Positions 1-9,420 are shown, counted from the stretch's first letter. The stretch is 64,000 bases of DNA from CAZYJD01 sp964647785 (GCA_964647785.1 CAZYJD010000002.1:1-64000); one strand, 5' to 3'. The notes: a model not told the origin generated them from the sequence alone. Program-made: numbers and translations.

Positions 1-1385
1 GAGCTGACTGCTCCATTGTTGAGCAGCCCCGGAGCCGGAGGTACATACAAAATCGAATCACCCGGATTGAATACCGAAACGGGATCGGTTACGATGGAGT
101 ATTCATCAAATTCGCGGTCGACGGTTTCTGTTCGGAATGGTCGTCCGTTGGCATCGGCCCGCAAATTGGTAAAAAGTCGTCCCATGGCTAGGTTGAGCAC
201 CAGTTTTTCACTGAAGGCATGCTTTAAATTCAATGCACTCAAATTGGAGTGGCTGGTGTAAGTGGTGGCATTATCTAAATTCAAGGAACGTTCAAACTGA
301 AAGCCGGGTTGTAAAATGGCATTGAAGCCAATGATCTGCAGCGTGCGGGTGTTTTGGTTAATGGTTAAGCTGTGCTGATTGGTGAAAGTGAGCTTGGTAG
401 AAGGGCTAAAGGTATAGGCCAGCTTGAGGGTGTGGGTATAATTGTTGTTGTATCGGGGTGCCCAGAAACTGTCGTTCGAAGGAAATGAACTGCTGTGAAG
501 CTGACGTGCAGTAGGTCCAAAATAATCATCACTTAAATTAAGTGTCAAGTTTTGAAAATAGCTGAGCTTTTTGTTGGTAAACGGCACGGGTCCGGCCATA
601 TTGAATTCGGCAATATCCGTATTCCAGCCTCCCATTGGATTGCTGCCATTAAGGTGATCTCGTTGCCAGCTGCCGCTAAACTCATGTTTATCGCCCCCTT
701 CTTTAATCTCTGTAGAAATAACCCCTGAAGAGCCATCTCCAAATTCTGCGCCTGCCCCTCCGGTGATCAAAGTAAGATTACCAATCGAACTGGCAGAAAC
801 ATTTACGCCATAACCGGTTCCAGCCAGTGGATCTCTGGCGCTGATGTTATCGATGAGGTATTGCGTTTCATAAACGCGAGACCCTCTCACATGAATGCCA
901 TCAGGCGACTGGGTAATGCCCGGCTGGGTGGCCACAACCTCCCGCACATCGCGTACATTCATCTGTTCAATGTCTTTGCTGCGTATGGTGATGGATGATT
1001 CTCCATTGTCGAGTTCAATCAGATTCTTTTCACCCACCACGGTAATTGTGTTGAAGGTTTTGTTCTGAGGGGTCAACTTAACATTCAAGTTTTTCACCTC
1101 ATTTGTTTTGATTCTGATTCCGGTGAACAACTTTTCAGAATATCCGATATAGCTGATTCTGATCGAATAATCTCCTGCTTTTACATCATCAATGCGGTAA
1201 TACCCGTTTTCATCGGTTACAGCAGCGCCATAGGTTCCTACCACCCGCACATAGGCACTAAATAAGGCTTCCCCTGTTTCTTCATCGGTTATTTTCCCCT
1301 GTATGCTACCAGTGCCCGCATTTTGAGCGAACCCCGGCAGGGGCAGCAAGAAAACGCCAAATAGCAGCACCAATGTCCTAAGCAT
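1..1385 (-). CDS. TonB-dependent receptor with carboxypeptidase-regulatory-like N-terminal domain (partial)
   Basis: This is the N-terminal 461 codons or so of an outer-membrane receptor; the C-terminal barrel runs off the window at base 1. Translating the minus strand from the ATG at 1385 gives a signal peptide (MLRTLVLLFGVFLLPLPGFAQ), then a carboxypeptidase-regulatory-like beta-sandwich (GKITDEETGEAL to YSIRISYIGY), then a TonB plug (VVGEKN, IEQMNVRDVREVVATQPGI, GVNVSASSIGNLTLITGGAGAEFG). Such receptors take up ligands across the outer membrane using TonB energy. The start overlaps the stop of the upstream lipoprotein gene by 8 bp, so it is the last gene of the 7223-to-1 operon. The substrate cannot be told from sequence. 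The plug and the N-terminal domain are clear. Confidence 0.9.
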   Translation of the reverse strand, partial: MLRTLVLLFGVFLLPLPGFAQNAGTGSIQGKITDEETGEALFSAYVRVVGTYGAAVTDENGYYRIDDVKAGDYSIRISYIGYSEKLFTGIRIKTNEVKNLNVKLTPQNKTFNTITVVGEKNLIELDNGESSITIRSKDIEQMNVRDVREVVATQPGITQSPDGIHVRGSRVYETQYLIDNISARDPLAGTGYGVNVSASSIGNLTLITGGAGAEFGDGSSGVISTEIKEGGDKHEFSGSWQRDHLNGSNPMGGWNTDIAEFNMAGPVPFTNKKLSYFQNLTLNLSDDYFGPTARQLHSSSFPSNDSFWAPRYNNNYTHTLKLAYTFSPSTKLTFTNQHSLTINQNTRTLQIIGFNAILQPGFQFERSLNLDNATTYTSHSNLSALNLKHAFSEKLVLNLAMGRLFTNLRADANGRPFRTETVDREFDEYSIVTDPVSVFNPGDSILYVPPAPGLLNNGAVS

Positions 1386-2838
1386 CGAAATCTTCATTGA
1401 GAATTTTATCAAGGAGTTGAATAAGTTTATCTCTTTGACGGTCGAGCAAGTGCAATTCTAAACTAAAAAACACCTGTGTTACTTTGCCGTTGCTTAATCG
1501 CCTGCTCGCCACCGTACTTGGGCCGGTCCAACCACCAAATGGGGTGAGTTGAGCTCGGTAAAGTGGTTCAGCATTGATGGTTGGTACAAATGGATCGAGG
1601 CCTAAAATAAGGTTGGTGCATTGCAAGTTGGGATAGCCTTCTACCAAGGGTACAATCAGGCTATCATTGTTCACAATGGCCTGCCCTCTGCTACTGCTAA
1701 TGCTGTCTACCGGAAAGGGCCCCCTGATATCGGTGAGTTCTGCACCAGGGGGGAAGCTCATGCTAAATAGATACTTGCCTCCCTCATCGGTGAATTGTTG
1801 TATCGATGATCCGATAAACTCCGGGAAGAGACCTGATTGTCCGGTTTGAGGATTCACCATGCGACTCTGATCGCTGAATACAAAAAGTTTTTCATAGGCA
1901 GATAACATCAACCGGAAGGTAGGGTTCCAGAATCGGGGCATCGCGTTACCTCCGTTGCGATTGTAATCAAGCCAATCAAACCCTTGTGGGTAAACTTCGC
2001 CCAGCAAAGCTCTGTATTTTGCTTGTATATCGGGCGTTTGTGTGCCGATGACCAATAAATTAGAGGTGGTTGCCTTTAGATAAAGGTTGCGAACCGTATC
2101 AATTTTACTTTCAGCACCGGCAATATCAGCTGCTTTGATATAAATGGCATTGGTGTCATTCAGGCGCAATCCATTGATCGTTTTGGCGGCCGCCTGATCG
2201 CTGGTGTTAAAGTACACCCGTGCTTCACGAATATTTGGGTCGGCGGGATTGGTTGCTATAATCGAGACCAAACGATCTCCAAGCCCTACCTCGTACCAAT
2301 CACCATCGTTGATTTTCATCCAAACATGGCGCAGTGTTTCGTTGCCGTCTGCATCGCCAGCATTCCATTGAAAACTGAGCACGGCCAAAGAGCTGTCTTG
2401 TGGAAGTTTATCTCGTATGAATTCAATGTTCGGAGCGGAGTTTTTTAGAGGGATTCTTAGATAAGCAGGTGTCTCATCTTTCGCTCCCTGATCATCGATG
2501 GCCCTTAGATAAAAATCCACATCGGTGGTGTCTGATTCAGCGTCTAAATTGAACAGGAAAGTGGTATCACTTGTAAAGGTAGAAAACCAAATAACCCCAT
2601 CGGTGCTGTATTCAAAATGCGTTACATATCCGTCTATATCAGTTCCGTACCAACTCAGCCGCACCGTGCTATTTAAACGATTTTCACCGCTGAGGTTCAT
2701 GGCCTCAATGCTGATATGGCTGTCAGGAGTCTGGTTCAACAGAGGTTCTCCCTTGTTGCAGGAAAGTAAAAGAACGGCCGGGATGGCACAAAGTACCCCC
2801 CGGCTGATCTGTTTGATGATAAGGTTAAAGCGTGTCAA
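1378..2838 (-). CDS. Secreted lipoprotein with fibronectin/Ig-like N-terminal half, unknown function
   Basis: 486 residues. A hydrophobic N-terminus ends in a lipobox (LLLSC, Cys about residue 27), so it is probably a lipid-anchored envelope protein. Residues 40-125 and 130-250 look like two beta-sandwich modules (WYGTDIDGYVTHFEYSTDG, then FYLRAIDDQGAKDETPA), as in fibronectin type III-like folds. The C-terminal half (from about 255, LLVIGTQTPDIQ) has an alpha/beta look but I do not recognise it. It lies between a T9SS cargo gene and the TonB receptor, and its stop overlaps the receptor start by 8 bp. A surface accessory lipoprotein of the receptor is plausible by position only. Confidence 0.75.
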   Translation of the reverse strand: MTRFNLIIKQISRGVLCAIPAVLLLSCNKGEPLLNQTPDSHISIEAMNLSGENRLNSTVRLSWYGTDIDGYVTHFEYSTDGVIWFSTFTSDTTFLFNLDAESDTTDVDFYLRAIDDQGAKDETPAYLRIPLKNSAPNIEFIRDKLPQDSSLAVLSFQWNAGDADGNETLRHVWMKINDGDWYEVGLGDRLVSIIATNPADPNIREARVYFNTSDQAAAKTINGLRLNDTNAIYIKAADIAGAESKIDTVRNLYLKATTSNLLVIGTQTPDIQAKYRALLGEVYPQGFDWLDYNRNGGNAMPRFWNPTFRLMLSAYEKLFVFSDQSRMVNPQTGQSGLFPEFIGSSIQQFTDEGGKYLFSMSFPPGAELTDIRGPFPVDSISSSRGQAIVNNDSLIVPLVEGYPNLQCTNLILGLDPFVPTINAEPLYRAQLTPFGGWTGPSTVASRRLSNGKVTQVFFSLELHLLDRQRDKLIQLLDKILNEDFDA

Positions 2839-2851
2839 AGATTGACGCGTA

Positions 2852-5080
2852 TTAATTCTTTACAATTCTACCCGATGCAAGCAACTGGCGATTTTCACCG
2901 TAAAGGTTCACAAAATAAAGTCCATCTTTCAAGCCATTTACAGGCACTTCAAAAGCAGAACCATCTAGATCATACTGAAGACAAATACGTCCTTGTAAAT
3001 CAACGATTTGAAGCTGTCCTTTCACCTGAACGCCCGTATTCAAGCGGAAGAAATCACTGCTAGGATTGGGGTACATGCTAAAGCCAGGAAGATTTTTACT
3101 GCGAATGCTGTTGGTGGGTATTTCAGGATACTCTGCCTTTTCAAGCTCCTCGCTAAAACCGGCAATGTCATCATTGTTTCGTGGTTTGATGGTGTAAACA
3201 CTAAATCCGTATGTAAGCATACCGGTAATGGTATCAAGGGTTTGACCCTCTTCAGTTTGAACCACAGGCACCATCATTTCGCCATTGGTTGTTCTCAGGT
3301 TGGTATCGCTTACCACAGATACGTAAAGCGATGAATTGTTGTTGTTGTTTTGAATGCCGGTTTGAATGCGGGCAGAAGATGAGCGAGGCATACCAACGGC
3401 ATGGGCAACGCTCCATTCTCCGAAATTGCTCATTCGGGCTTCGTTCACATATAGTTTTCCTCCGGAGGAGTTGTGCAAGCTTACAACCATGCTCTCATAG
3501 GGCTCAAGGTCGTTGTTGCTGTATTTAACCGTGTCTTTTTCTGTAAGGCGCGTAACCGGTACTTCTCTCAGACGGCCGGTTTTCTCAACTTTGGTCACAT
3601 TGAGGGTAGTAAAGCCAAAGCTTTCCTGTACAATACCTGTGATGCGAACTTCTTCTGTTCTATAAAGGCGCAGGAGGTCTGAATTACCGGTGCAGTAAAT
3701 ACCCGCCCACTCGGTTTCATCAGGATCCTGAATGAATACATAACCCAAGTCATATTCTTTTGCTGAAGCAGAAACAACGCCGGTTACGGTAACTTCTTCA
3801 CCGACATAGGGTGATGCATCGCGACGGTTGTTCAATACTTTTTGTAGATCAGAAATGGTGAGGCCAGTTTCTTTAACCGTGTAGAAGTAAAGGTTTGGTT
3901 CTGAAGAAAGGGCTTCAAATGGAGAAAGGCTTTCGTTGCTGGCATCGTCAGTTGCTTTGATATAATAACGAACGAGTGTGCCCAAAGCTGCAGAAGGAAT
4001 TTTACCTTCAAATTCAGAAGTCGTACCTGATTTAACAGTCATCATTACTTTAGTAAAGTTGGCAGGGGCTGTGTTCTCATCTGTTGAATAATACATTTCG
4101 GCGGAAGTCACTGTTCCATCGGGGTCGATGATACTGGCACTGATGGTTACTTCATCGCTTGCGCCAGGCACCAATGGATTGCGAGTAATATCAGTGATGT
4201 TTGGAGGGGTTTGCCCAAACTGATAATGCGAGGTATCAAAAGGATTGAGTTCATAACCTCTACCGGTGCCGCCCAGGCATCCATTACCGCTGTGAATGAT
4301 GATTCCTTTGATGCTGTTCAGTCTTGCACCCACTGAAGGCGGTGTGAAGTTTCCACTGCTCTGTGGTGAGTTGGGATTAACCGGCTGGTATGAGCTCAAT
4401 TTCTGCACCAAAAAGCGGTCACTCACGTTGATTACATTTCCGTTGCCGTCAGTGAGATCCATGCTCACACGACTATTGCCAGAAAAGTAGTTCACGGAGG
4501 TTACAGTCAAATCATGCAGTTCAATGAAACTTCCTTCATAAGCTTCACCGGTGGCTACCTGGTTGGTTCGATTGTTGTCATTTAAATCGCTGAGGTCAAC
4601 CAACACTGCTTTTGGTGCTGAAGTGGTTCCCACCACGGTTACCGATGAATTGCTCAGGGGTTCTATTTGTGTTTCTCCACTGTATCTGCTAACCCTTCCG
4701 GTTATTTCTACAATCATTCCGGCAATGAGATTATCGATGGCACTTACGGGTAAAGTTTGGCCGTTTTGGCTGTACACACCCATGACTCCAACCCCGCGAA
4801 AATCTCCCATTTGCCCGCCATTAGAAGTATCGGCAAGCCAAACTCCTGGCCTGTAGCCTCCCTGCACAGAACCGGAAGCCAATTCAGTAAGGTTTCCATC
4901 GTGGATCACCACACCAATCAGGGTGATGGTGTCGCCCAGATAGGCGGACGAGTCATTGCAATTGGCCAGTTTGGTGGCATCGACAAATTGGATGTCGCGA
5001 ACACCCACTTTGGGATATTGTGCAAAGGCCAGTGTGCCTAAAAACAAAAAAAGGATGCTGAGTAAAGCTGATTTTTTCAT
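2852..5080 (-). CDS. T9SS type A cargo protein with OB-fold-like and Ig-like domains
   Basis: 742 residues from the ATG at 5080, chosen because it begins a clean signal peptide (MKKSALLSILFLFLGTLAFAQ) and leaves 10 bp after the upstream stop; a longer reading from 5137 would overlap that gene. Residues 20-250 and about 410-640 look like OB-fold modules of the kind found in secreted nucleases and phosphatases (GDTITLIGVVIHDG, VGEEVTVTGVVSAS, YVFIQDPDETEWAGI). An Ig-like module lies between them (PPNITDITRNPLVPG to YYIKATDD). The last 75 residues are a T9SS type A sorting domain (MYPNPSSDFFRL to FVNLYGENRQLLASG). No nuclease catalytic domain is visible, so a binding rather than a cutting role is more likely. 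Confidence 0.85.
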   Translation of the reverse strand: MKKSALLSILFLFLGTLAFAQYPKVGVRDIQFVDATKLANCNDSSAYLGDTITLIGVVIHDGNLTELASGSVQGGYRPGVWLADTSNGGQMGDFRGVGVMGVYSQNGQTLPVSAIDNLIAGMIVEITGRVSRYSGETQIEPLSNSSVTVVGTTSAPKAVLVDLSDLNDNNRTNQVATGEAYEGSFIELHDLTVTSVNYFSGNSRVSMDLTDGNGNVINVSDRFLVQKLSSYQPVNPNSPQSSGNFTPPSVGARLNSIKGIIIHSGNGCLGGTGRGYELNPFDTSHYQFGQTPPNITDITRNPLVPGASDEVTISASIIDPDGTVTSAEMYYSTDENTAPANFTKVMMTVKSGTTSEFEGKIPSAALGTLVRYYIKATDDASNESLSPFEALSSEPNLYFYTVKETGLTISDLQKVLNNRRDASPYVGEEVTVTGVVSASAKEYDLGYVFIQDPDETEWAGIYCTGNSDLLRLYRTEEVRITGIVQESFGFTTLNVTKVEKTGRLREVPVTRLTEKDTVKYSNNDLEPYESMVVSLHNSSGGKLYVNEARMSNFGEWSVAHAVGMPRSSSARIQTGIQNNNNNSSLYVSVVSDTNLRTTNGEMMVPVVQTEEGQTLDTITGMLTYGFSVYTIKPRNNDDIAGFSEELEKAEYPEIPTNSIRSKNLPGFSMYPNPSSDFFRLNTGVQVKGQLQIVDLQGRICLQYDLDGSAFEVPVNGLKDGLYFVNLYGENRQLLASGRIVKN

Positions 5081-5090
5081 ATTCAAATGG

Positions 5091-7223
5091 TTATTTAATA
5101 ATGGCAAATTTTCCAGTATAAGTTTCTCCGTTTTCAAGGTTCTCTACATTGAACAAATAAAGACCTCGAGCAATGATTTGGGTGTAAGCCGATAAAAGAT
5201 CCCAAGCGTGTTCACCTCCGGAAAAGACGTTGTTTTCTCCTTCCGGATCGGTGAATGTGGCATTCCATCGGATGTCTTGTCCTCGATAAGTTGAGGCATC
5301 ATGCTCAAATTCGTCTATATAATCACCAGAAGCGCTGTAAATTCTAACAATGCATTTTTCAGGAAGATTGGCAAACCAAAGCTTTCTGCTTTGCTCCTGA
5401 AAATTTGACAACCCTTCCCATGAAGCTGCGGCATAATAAGGGTTGGGGTAAACAAAAGGCTCCTTGCTTTTGATGCTGCCATTGGCCGGTTTGCCCGGAA
5501 ATGCACGGTAAAGATTTGCCAATCGACTCGATTCAAGCGATTCGAGATTGCTTTCTTCATTTCCGCGGTCAAATGCGGTGACCGCTAAGGCATATTGCCA
5601 CCCATTTAAAATATTCTCTACGCTGAATTTGTAGAGATAGGTTTTGTCATCGCCTTCAAATTGAACCGGCTCCTTCAAACGGATGCTTTCAAATCCTGTT
5701 TCATTGAACAACCCATTTCCATCGAGATCGAAATCGGCTATTTTAATCAGATCACGGTTCAAATCCTGAACCCCGCTCACATCAAAACCAAGTTTACTCA
5801 TGTAAATGCGATATCCCTCAAAGTCCTTTTCACGGGTAATAGGATCAATGCTCTCTTCGGCATTGCCGGTCCAGTAAATGTCGATTTTATGCTCAGATGG
5901 AACAACCCGGGTTTGTGGAATATTGGGTGGTGCCGGCAAAATGAAACGCGTAATTTCCCCATCTCCATCGGCATCTTCTTCGAAATCAAGAGTGCCATTA
6001 AAATTCTTGTCTTCACCATTGTAGGCTGTTTGAGCCCAAAGCGCGTTGGACCTCAAATTTGCCTGTTGGAAATAATTATTATCACTATTGGGTAAGCCAT
6101 CTTCATTTTTTCTCGCCAAAACAATGGCGTAGCTCAAAGTTATTTCCTCTCCCGGTCCGAAATTCCTGAAAGGACCAACCGATAAAAGGTCTGAGCGATT
6201 ACCTGCAGTGTTGAGCTGGTCTTTGATGCTCCTGGGCCCGCAATCCGGATCTTCTGTACTGCTTTTATCCCAACATTTGTCGTAATTAAACCCCTGGGTT
6301 AGCTTGATATACCTGGCTTGTTCTGATGCCGGAAGGAAAAATACAGGATTGCTGGTGTTGTTAAACTCCCATGCGTTGTAATGAACTTTAAACTGCGGGT
6401 CAATTTCGGGATGGTGAAATCCTTCTTTATCTTCTGCTCCGAGGAATTTCTGCCCGATATAACTTTCGGTGAACCCCAGGTCTCCTGCTGCGTCATAGCA
6501 GTATGCCATATAAATACTATCTAAATAGCCATTGCCACCCTTGTTGTAAAAAGCCGAACCGCCACTACCAGCAGCGGTTACATTGATGTTTCTGACCACT
6601 GAATTGGCCCATAGACCGAAGTGAACGCTGTCAATCGTGCTGCTTCCCTTATTGGTGATGGTGTAGTTGAGGATGACAAAGAAATCGCTGAATGAATAAT
6701 TCCAATTGTAAACTTCCTGACGTACCTCAATATTCATAGGCCGATCATGCGATTGTATTGGAATGGAAGTGCCCGGAACCAATAGGTTTTTATCGCTGAA
6801 CACCGAAATGAAATCCTGATGTGAAACCGCATTGGGAGAATACACGGGTTGGTCCTGCAAGCTTGATCGTAGAAGTATTCTGCTTCCTGGTTCAGCAGTG
6901 AATTCAAATCCTGCTCGCCCTGTTGCATACCCTTGAGGAGCATCATAGGCAGAGGTAGAAACTGCAACCACATTTCCGTCGATCAAACCACCCACCCAAA
7001 TTCCACCTTCAAACATGTGCTCAATACCCGATCCTGCGGGATATTCACAACTGGGGTTCCCACTTCCATCACGGTAGCCCCTAAATGCATTGCCAAATGT
7101 ACCTACATTGCTGATATTCAGTCGAACATTGCTCGCATCTGTGGTGCGCTCATCAAAAGATGACTGCGCCTGAATGCTACTGCTCAGAAATACCAAAATG
7201 ATAAAGATACCTGATCGAATCAT
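5091..7223 (-). CDS. Secreted protein with T9SS-like C-terminal domain, first gene of the operon
   Basis: 710 residues from the ATG at 7223, which starts a standard signal peptide (MIRSGIFIILVFLSSSIQAQ); the reading frame extends 16 codons further upstream but without a better start. The body (GSGIEHMFEGGIWVGG, EVYNWNYSFSDFFVILNYTI) is a beta-rich module seen in secreted proteins of Bacteroidota and relatives, with no function I can assign. Residues near 590 contain YPNPYY, and the C-terminus (RGLYLFNVENLENGETYTGKFAIIK) resembles a type A sorting domain with a long insertion. It heads the operon that ends in the TonB receptor. A TACTTTTG promoter element sits only 6 bases before the start. 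Confidence 0.8.
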   Translation of the reverse strand: MIRSGIFIILVFLSSSIQAQSSFDERTTDASNVRLNISNVGTFGNAFRGYRDGSGNPSCEYPAGSGIEHMFEGGIWVGGLIDGNVVAVSTSAYDAPQGYATGRAGFEFTAEPGSRILLRSSLQDQPVYSPNAVSHQDFISVFSDKNLLVPGTSIPIQSHDRPMNIEVRQEVYNWNYSFSDFFVILNYTITNKGSSTIDSVHFGLWANSVVRNINVTAAGSGGSAFYNKGGNGYLDSIYMAYCYDAAGDLGFTESYIGQKFLGAEDKEGFHHPEIDPQFKVHYNAWEFNNTSNPVFFLPASEQARYIKLTQGFNYDKCWDKSSTEDPDCGPRSIKDQLNTAGNRSDLLSVGPFRNFGPGEEITLSYAIVLARKNEDGLPNSDNNYFQQANLRSNALWAQTAYNGEDKNFNGTLDFEEDADGDGEITRFILPAPPNIPQTRVVPSEHKIDIYWTGNAEESIDPITREKDFEGYRIYMSKLGFDVSGVQDLNRDLIKIADFDLDGNGLFNETGFESIRLKEPVQFEGDDKTYLYKFSVENILNGWQYALAVTAFDRGNEESNLESLESSRLANLYRAFPGKPANGSIKSKEPFVYPNPYYAAASWEGLSNFQEQSRKLWFANLPEKCIVRIYSASGDYIDEFEHDASTYRGQDIRWNATFTDPEGENNVFSGGEHAWDLLSAYTQIIARGLYLFNVENLENGETYTGKFAIIK

Positions 7224-7229
7224 GTGATG

Positions 7230-7237
7230 CAAAAGTA
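7230..7237 (-). promoter_or_regulatory. Bacteroidota -7 promoter element (TACTTTTG)
   Basis: On the minus strand TACTTTTG fits the Bacteroidota TAnnTTTG element and lies 6 bases before the ATG at 7223. The nearest suitable upstream TTG is 25 bases away rather than about 19, so the match is incomplete. If it is used, transcription would begin almost at the start codon. Confidence 0.35.
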
Positions 7238-7512
7238 GAATTTTACAAGCACAGACTCGGTGCAAATGCATTAAGTATGGATTAATTTAGTCATCAACCC
7301 ATCAATTCTTGTTGTAATTGGCTTGAATTAAAGCACTTCAAGCTTGTGTAGAATGGTGTATCAATTCTTTTTATGGCTTTTACAGGCGTTCTGCACCACC
7401 TACGATATCAGTTATAATCACGGTAGCTTTGAGATGCATTATCTGCCTCAGCATTACAATGTGTAAAGGTTTTCTGGATTGTTCTTCTGAAACAGCCCAA
7501 AGCATGCTCAAC

Positions 7513-8253
7513 TCAAATTTGTCCATTCCATATTTCCCATGATTTTTCTGCTTGCGCAATAAACATGGGCATGCCGTTTAAGGTTTCTGCACCTCTCTTT
7601 TCGGCGGCTTCTAAAAGCATGGTGCTCTCAGGGTTATAAATCAGATCGAAGCACAATTGACCTTTTCTGAAACCATCCAGAGGAATGCAAGGTGCTTCTT
7701 CTACGTGAGGAAACATCCCCACCGGAGTGGTGTTTACGATAACGTCATGATCGGCCACCAAATCTTCATTGAGTTCCTGGTAGGTGAGGAAGTAAGGGTT
7801 CTTCTTGCTACGACTTACAAAACTGCATTTGATACCAACCGATCTAAGCACATAGGCAACGGTTTTAGACGATCCACCGCTTCCTAAAATCAAGGCTTTT
7901 TTCATGCCTGGTTTTAATTTGGGTAGAAGACTTTTTTCAACTCCGTATAAATCTGAATTGAACCCAATGAGCTTGCCTTGATCGATGCGCACAACATTCA
8001 CTCCTCCAGCAAGAAGGGCAGAGTAGTGCAATTCATGCATAAACGCATTGATCTCTTTTTTATAAGGAATGGTTACGTTGAAACCTTTTAACTCGGGTTG
8101 CCCATCTAGAAATACCGGTAGCTTCCTGATGTCTTTAATTTCAAAAGCCCGATAATCAAAATTGGTAAGATTTAAGGCTTCAAACTTCCTTTTAAAATAG
8201 GAAGGAGATAAGCTGTGTCCCAAAGGATAACCGATCAAACCGTATAAGTTCAT
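7513..8253 (-). CDS. aroE: Shikimate dehydrogenase
   Basis: 246 residues, normal to slightly short for AroE, which reduces 3-dehydroshikimate to shikimate with NADPH in aromatic amino acid synthesis in the cytoplasm. Visible signatures are the substrate-binding GHSLSPS (residues 12-18), the catalytic Lys65 in NVTIPYKK, the catalytic Asp101 in GFNSDLYG, the nucleotide-binding LGSGGSSKT (about 123-131) and NTTPVGMFP (about 174-182). Its ATG overlaps the stop of the DUF368 gene by four bases (ATGA), so the two are probably translated from one message. About 290 bases separate its stop from the next gene on the strand. Confidence 0.96.
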   Translation of the reverse strand: MNLYGLIGYPLGHSLSPSYFKRKFEALNLTNFDYRAFEIKDIRKLPVFLDGQPELKGFNVTIPYKKEINAFMHELHYSALLAGGVNVVRIDQGKLIGFNSDLYGVEKSLLPKLKPGMKKALILGSGGSSKTVAYVLRSVGIKCSFVSRSKKNPYFLTYQELNEDLVADHDVIVNTTPVGMFPHVEEAPCIPLDGFRKGQLCFDLIYNPESTMLLEAAEKRGAETLNGMPMFIAQAEKSWEIWNGQI

Positions 8254-9158
8254 TCTTTTTCGGGTTTGAATTTACTTAATATCAAAATGATAACCATGCC
8301 TGCAAGGGCACAGAGAATAGCAGTTAGAAGCTCGGCATTGCCACTGTATTGTGAGGGCCATACATTTTCCTGAATGAAAGGAACTTCTTCTCCATGACTG
8401 TTGATGCGGTGCTCAAGGGTGATTTTCCAAGGCCAGATTTTGTTCAAAGAACCTATTAAGAAGCCGGTAAGCACTGCAATGGTGGTGTTGTAATAATTCT
8501 TCAACGTCCACTGCAGCAATCTTGAAAAGCTGAGCAGACCCAGCGCGCAACCTGCCAGAAAAATGGATAACAAGCCTATTTCCCTGTCGTTTACCGCCCC
8601 AAGAACAGTTTCGTAAGCACCCAGAAGCAATAAAATGAACGAACCTGAAATGCCCGGTAGAATCATTGCACAAATTGCAATGGCACCCGCTATAAAAAGG
8701 AACCAAGATGATTGCCCAAATTCACCCGGTTGTACAATGGTTAACCAATAGCTCACAAGGGTGCCGACCAAAATACCCATAAGCCCAATGGCATTCCATG
8801 TTTTAATCATTTTACCAACCAGCCAAACACTTGCCAAAATGAGCCCAAAAAAGAAAGCCCAAAGACCCACAGGGTGGGTTTCTAAGAGAAAATTAAACAG
8901 CTTCGCAAGACTTAAAATACTCACCCCAATACCCATAACTAAAGGAAGAATAAAAGATCCGTTGATTTCATTCCATGCGGCTTTAAAGCCTTTTTTTTTC
9001 CAAATGATGAGCGTGTTGGGGTGAACGGCATTGATGGAGGCCAGCAGTTTATCGTAGATGCCGGTGATGAATGCAATGGTTCCCCCAGACACGCCGGGTA
9101 CAACATCAGCAGCACCCATGGCCATTCCTTTTAAAAATGTGAGCAGTGTTTTGATCAT
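8250..9158 (-). CDS. DUF368 family membrane protein, likely undecaprenyl-phosphate translocase
   Basis: 302 residues with about eight hydrophobic segments and the duplicated PGxSGG signature of DUF368 (VVPGVSGGTIAF near residue 20; ILPGISGSFILLLLGAYE near 165-182). DUF368 proteins (PopT) are known to recycle undecaprenyl phosphate across the cytoplasmic membrane for cell-wall and surface-polymer synthesis. The function here is by family. It overlaps aroE by four bases. A perfect TACATTTG element lies at 9187-9180 on the minus strand, 21 bases before the start, but without a well-spaced -33 TTG. Confidence 0.88.
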   Translation of the reverse strand: MIKTLLTFLKGMAMGAADVVPGVSGGTIAFITGIYDKLLASINAVHPNTLIIWKKKGFKAAWNEINGSFILPLVMGIGVSILSLAKLFNFLLETHPVGLWAFFFGLILASVWLVGKMIKTWNAIGLMGILVGTLVSYWLTIVQPGEFGQSSWFLFIAGAIAICAMILPGISGSFILLLLGAYETVLGAVNDREIGLLSIFLAGCALGLLSFSRLLQWTLKNYYNTTIAVLTGFLIGSLNKIWPWKITLEHRINSHGEEVPFIQENVWPSQYSGNAELLTAILCALAGMVIILILSKFKPEKE

Positions 9159-9188
9159 ATATCAGCAAATATGAGGTGGCAAATGTAA

Positions 9189-9216
9189 TTGAATCAAAAG
9201 TGATGCGTTTACTTTG
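9189..9216 (+). promoter_or_regulatory. Promoter of the 42-residue lipoprotein gene (TTG-N18-TACTTTG)
   Basis: TTG at 9189-9191, an 18-base spacer, then TACTTTG at 9210-9216. This is one base short of the usual TAnnTTTG. The element ends 5 bases before the ATG at 9222, so the transcript would have essentially no leader. The spacing fits well; the shortened box lowers confidence. Confidence 0.5.
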
Positions 9217-9221
9217 TGCGG

Positions 9222-9350
9222 ATGACATTGCGGAACAAAAAACCATTGGTAATTATTTTCCTGCTGCTGGCCATGCTGAGTTTTTCATCTTGTGGTTCTG
9301 CCAAGTACCGATCTTCAGGCCGCGGTTGTGATTGTCCTGGTGGCTTTTAA
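9222..9350 (+). CDS. Small lipoprotein, 42 residues, unknown function
   Basis: An ATG at 9222 opens 42 codons ending in TAA at 9350. The product has a basic n-region (TLRNKKP), a hydrophobic core (LVIIFLLLAMLSF) and a lipobox ending SSCG with Cys24. That leaves a mature peptide of only 19 residues, Gly- and Cys-rich, ending RGCDCPGGF. It is preceded by a promoter-like sequence and sits between the divergent DUF368 gene and the 2OG oxygenase gene. The textbook lipoprotein signal in so short a frame, plus the promoter, argue that it is real. The two extra cysteines could bind metal or form disulfides; this is inference. Confidence 0.7.
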   Translation: MTLRNKKPLVIIFLLLAMLSFSSCGSAKYRSSGRGCDCPGGF

Positions 9351-9420
9351 TCTTCTTTTCGATGAATGAAAGTGGATTTGATTCAATGGGAGCGAAATTC
9401 GCAGCTTCTCGCAACATACA

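Noticed and set aside
5661..6095. Plus-strand open frame of 144 codons
   Set aside because: It lies wholly inside the minus-strand secreted protein gene and has no signal or domain; it is a shadow frame.
7224..7512. A small gene or RNA in the 289-base space downstream of aroE
   Set aside because: No frame with a plausible start and composition, no tRNA or riboswitch fold that I can see; only a promoter element near 7230.
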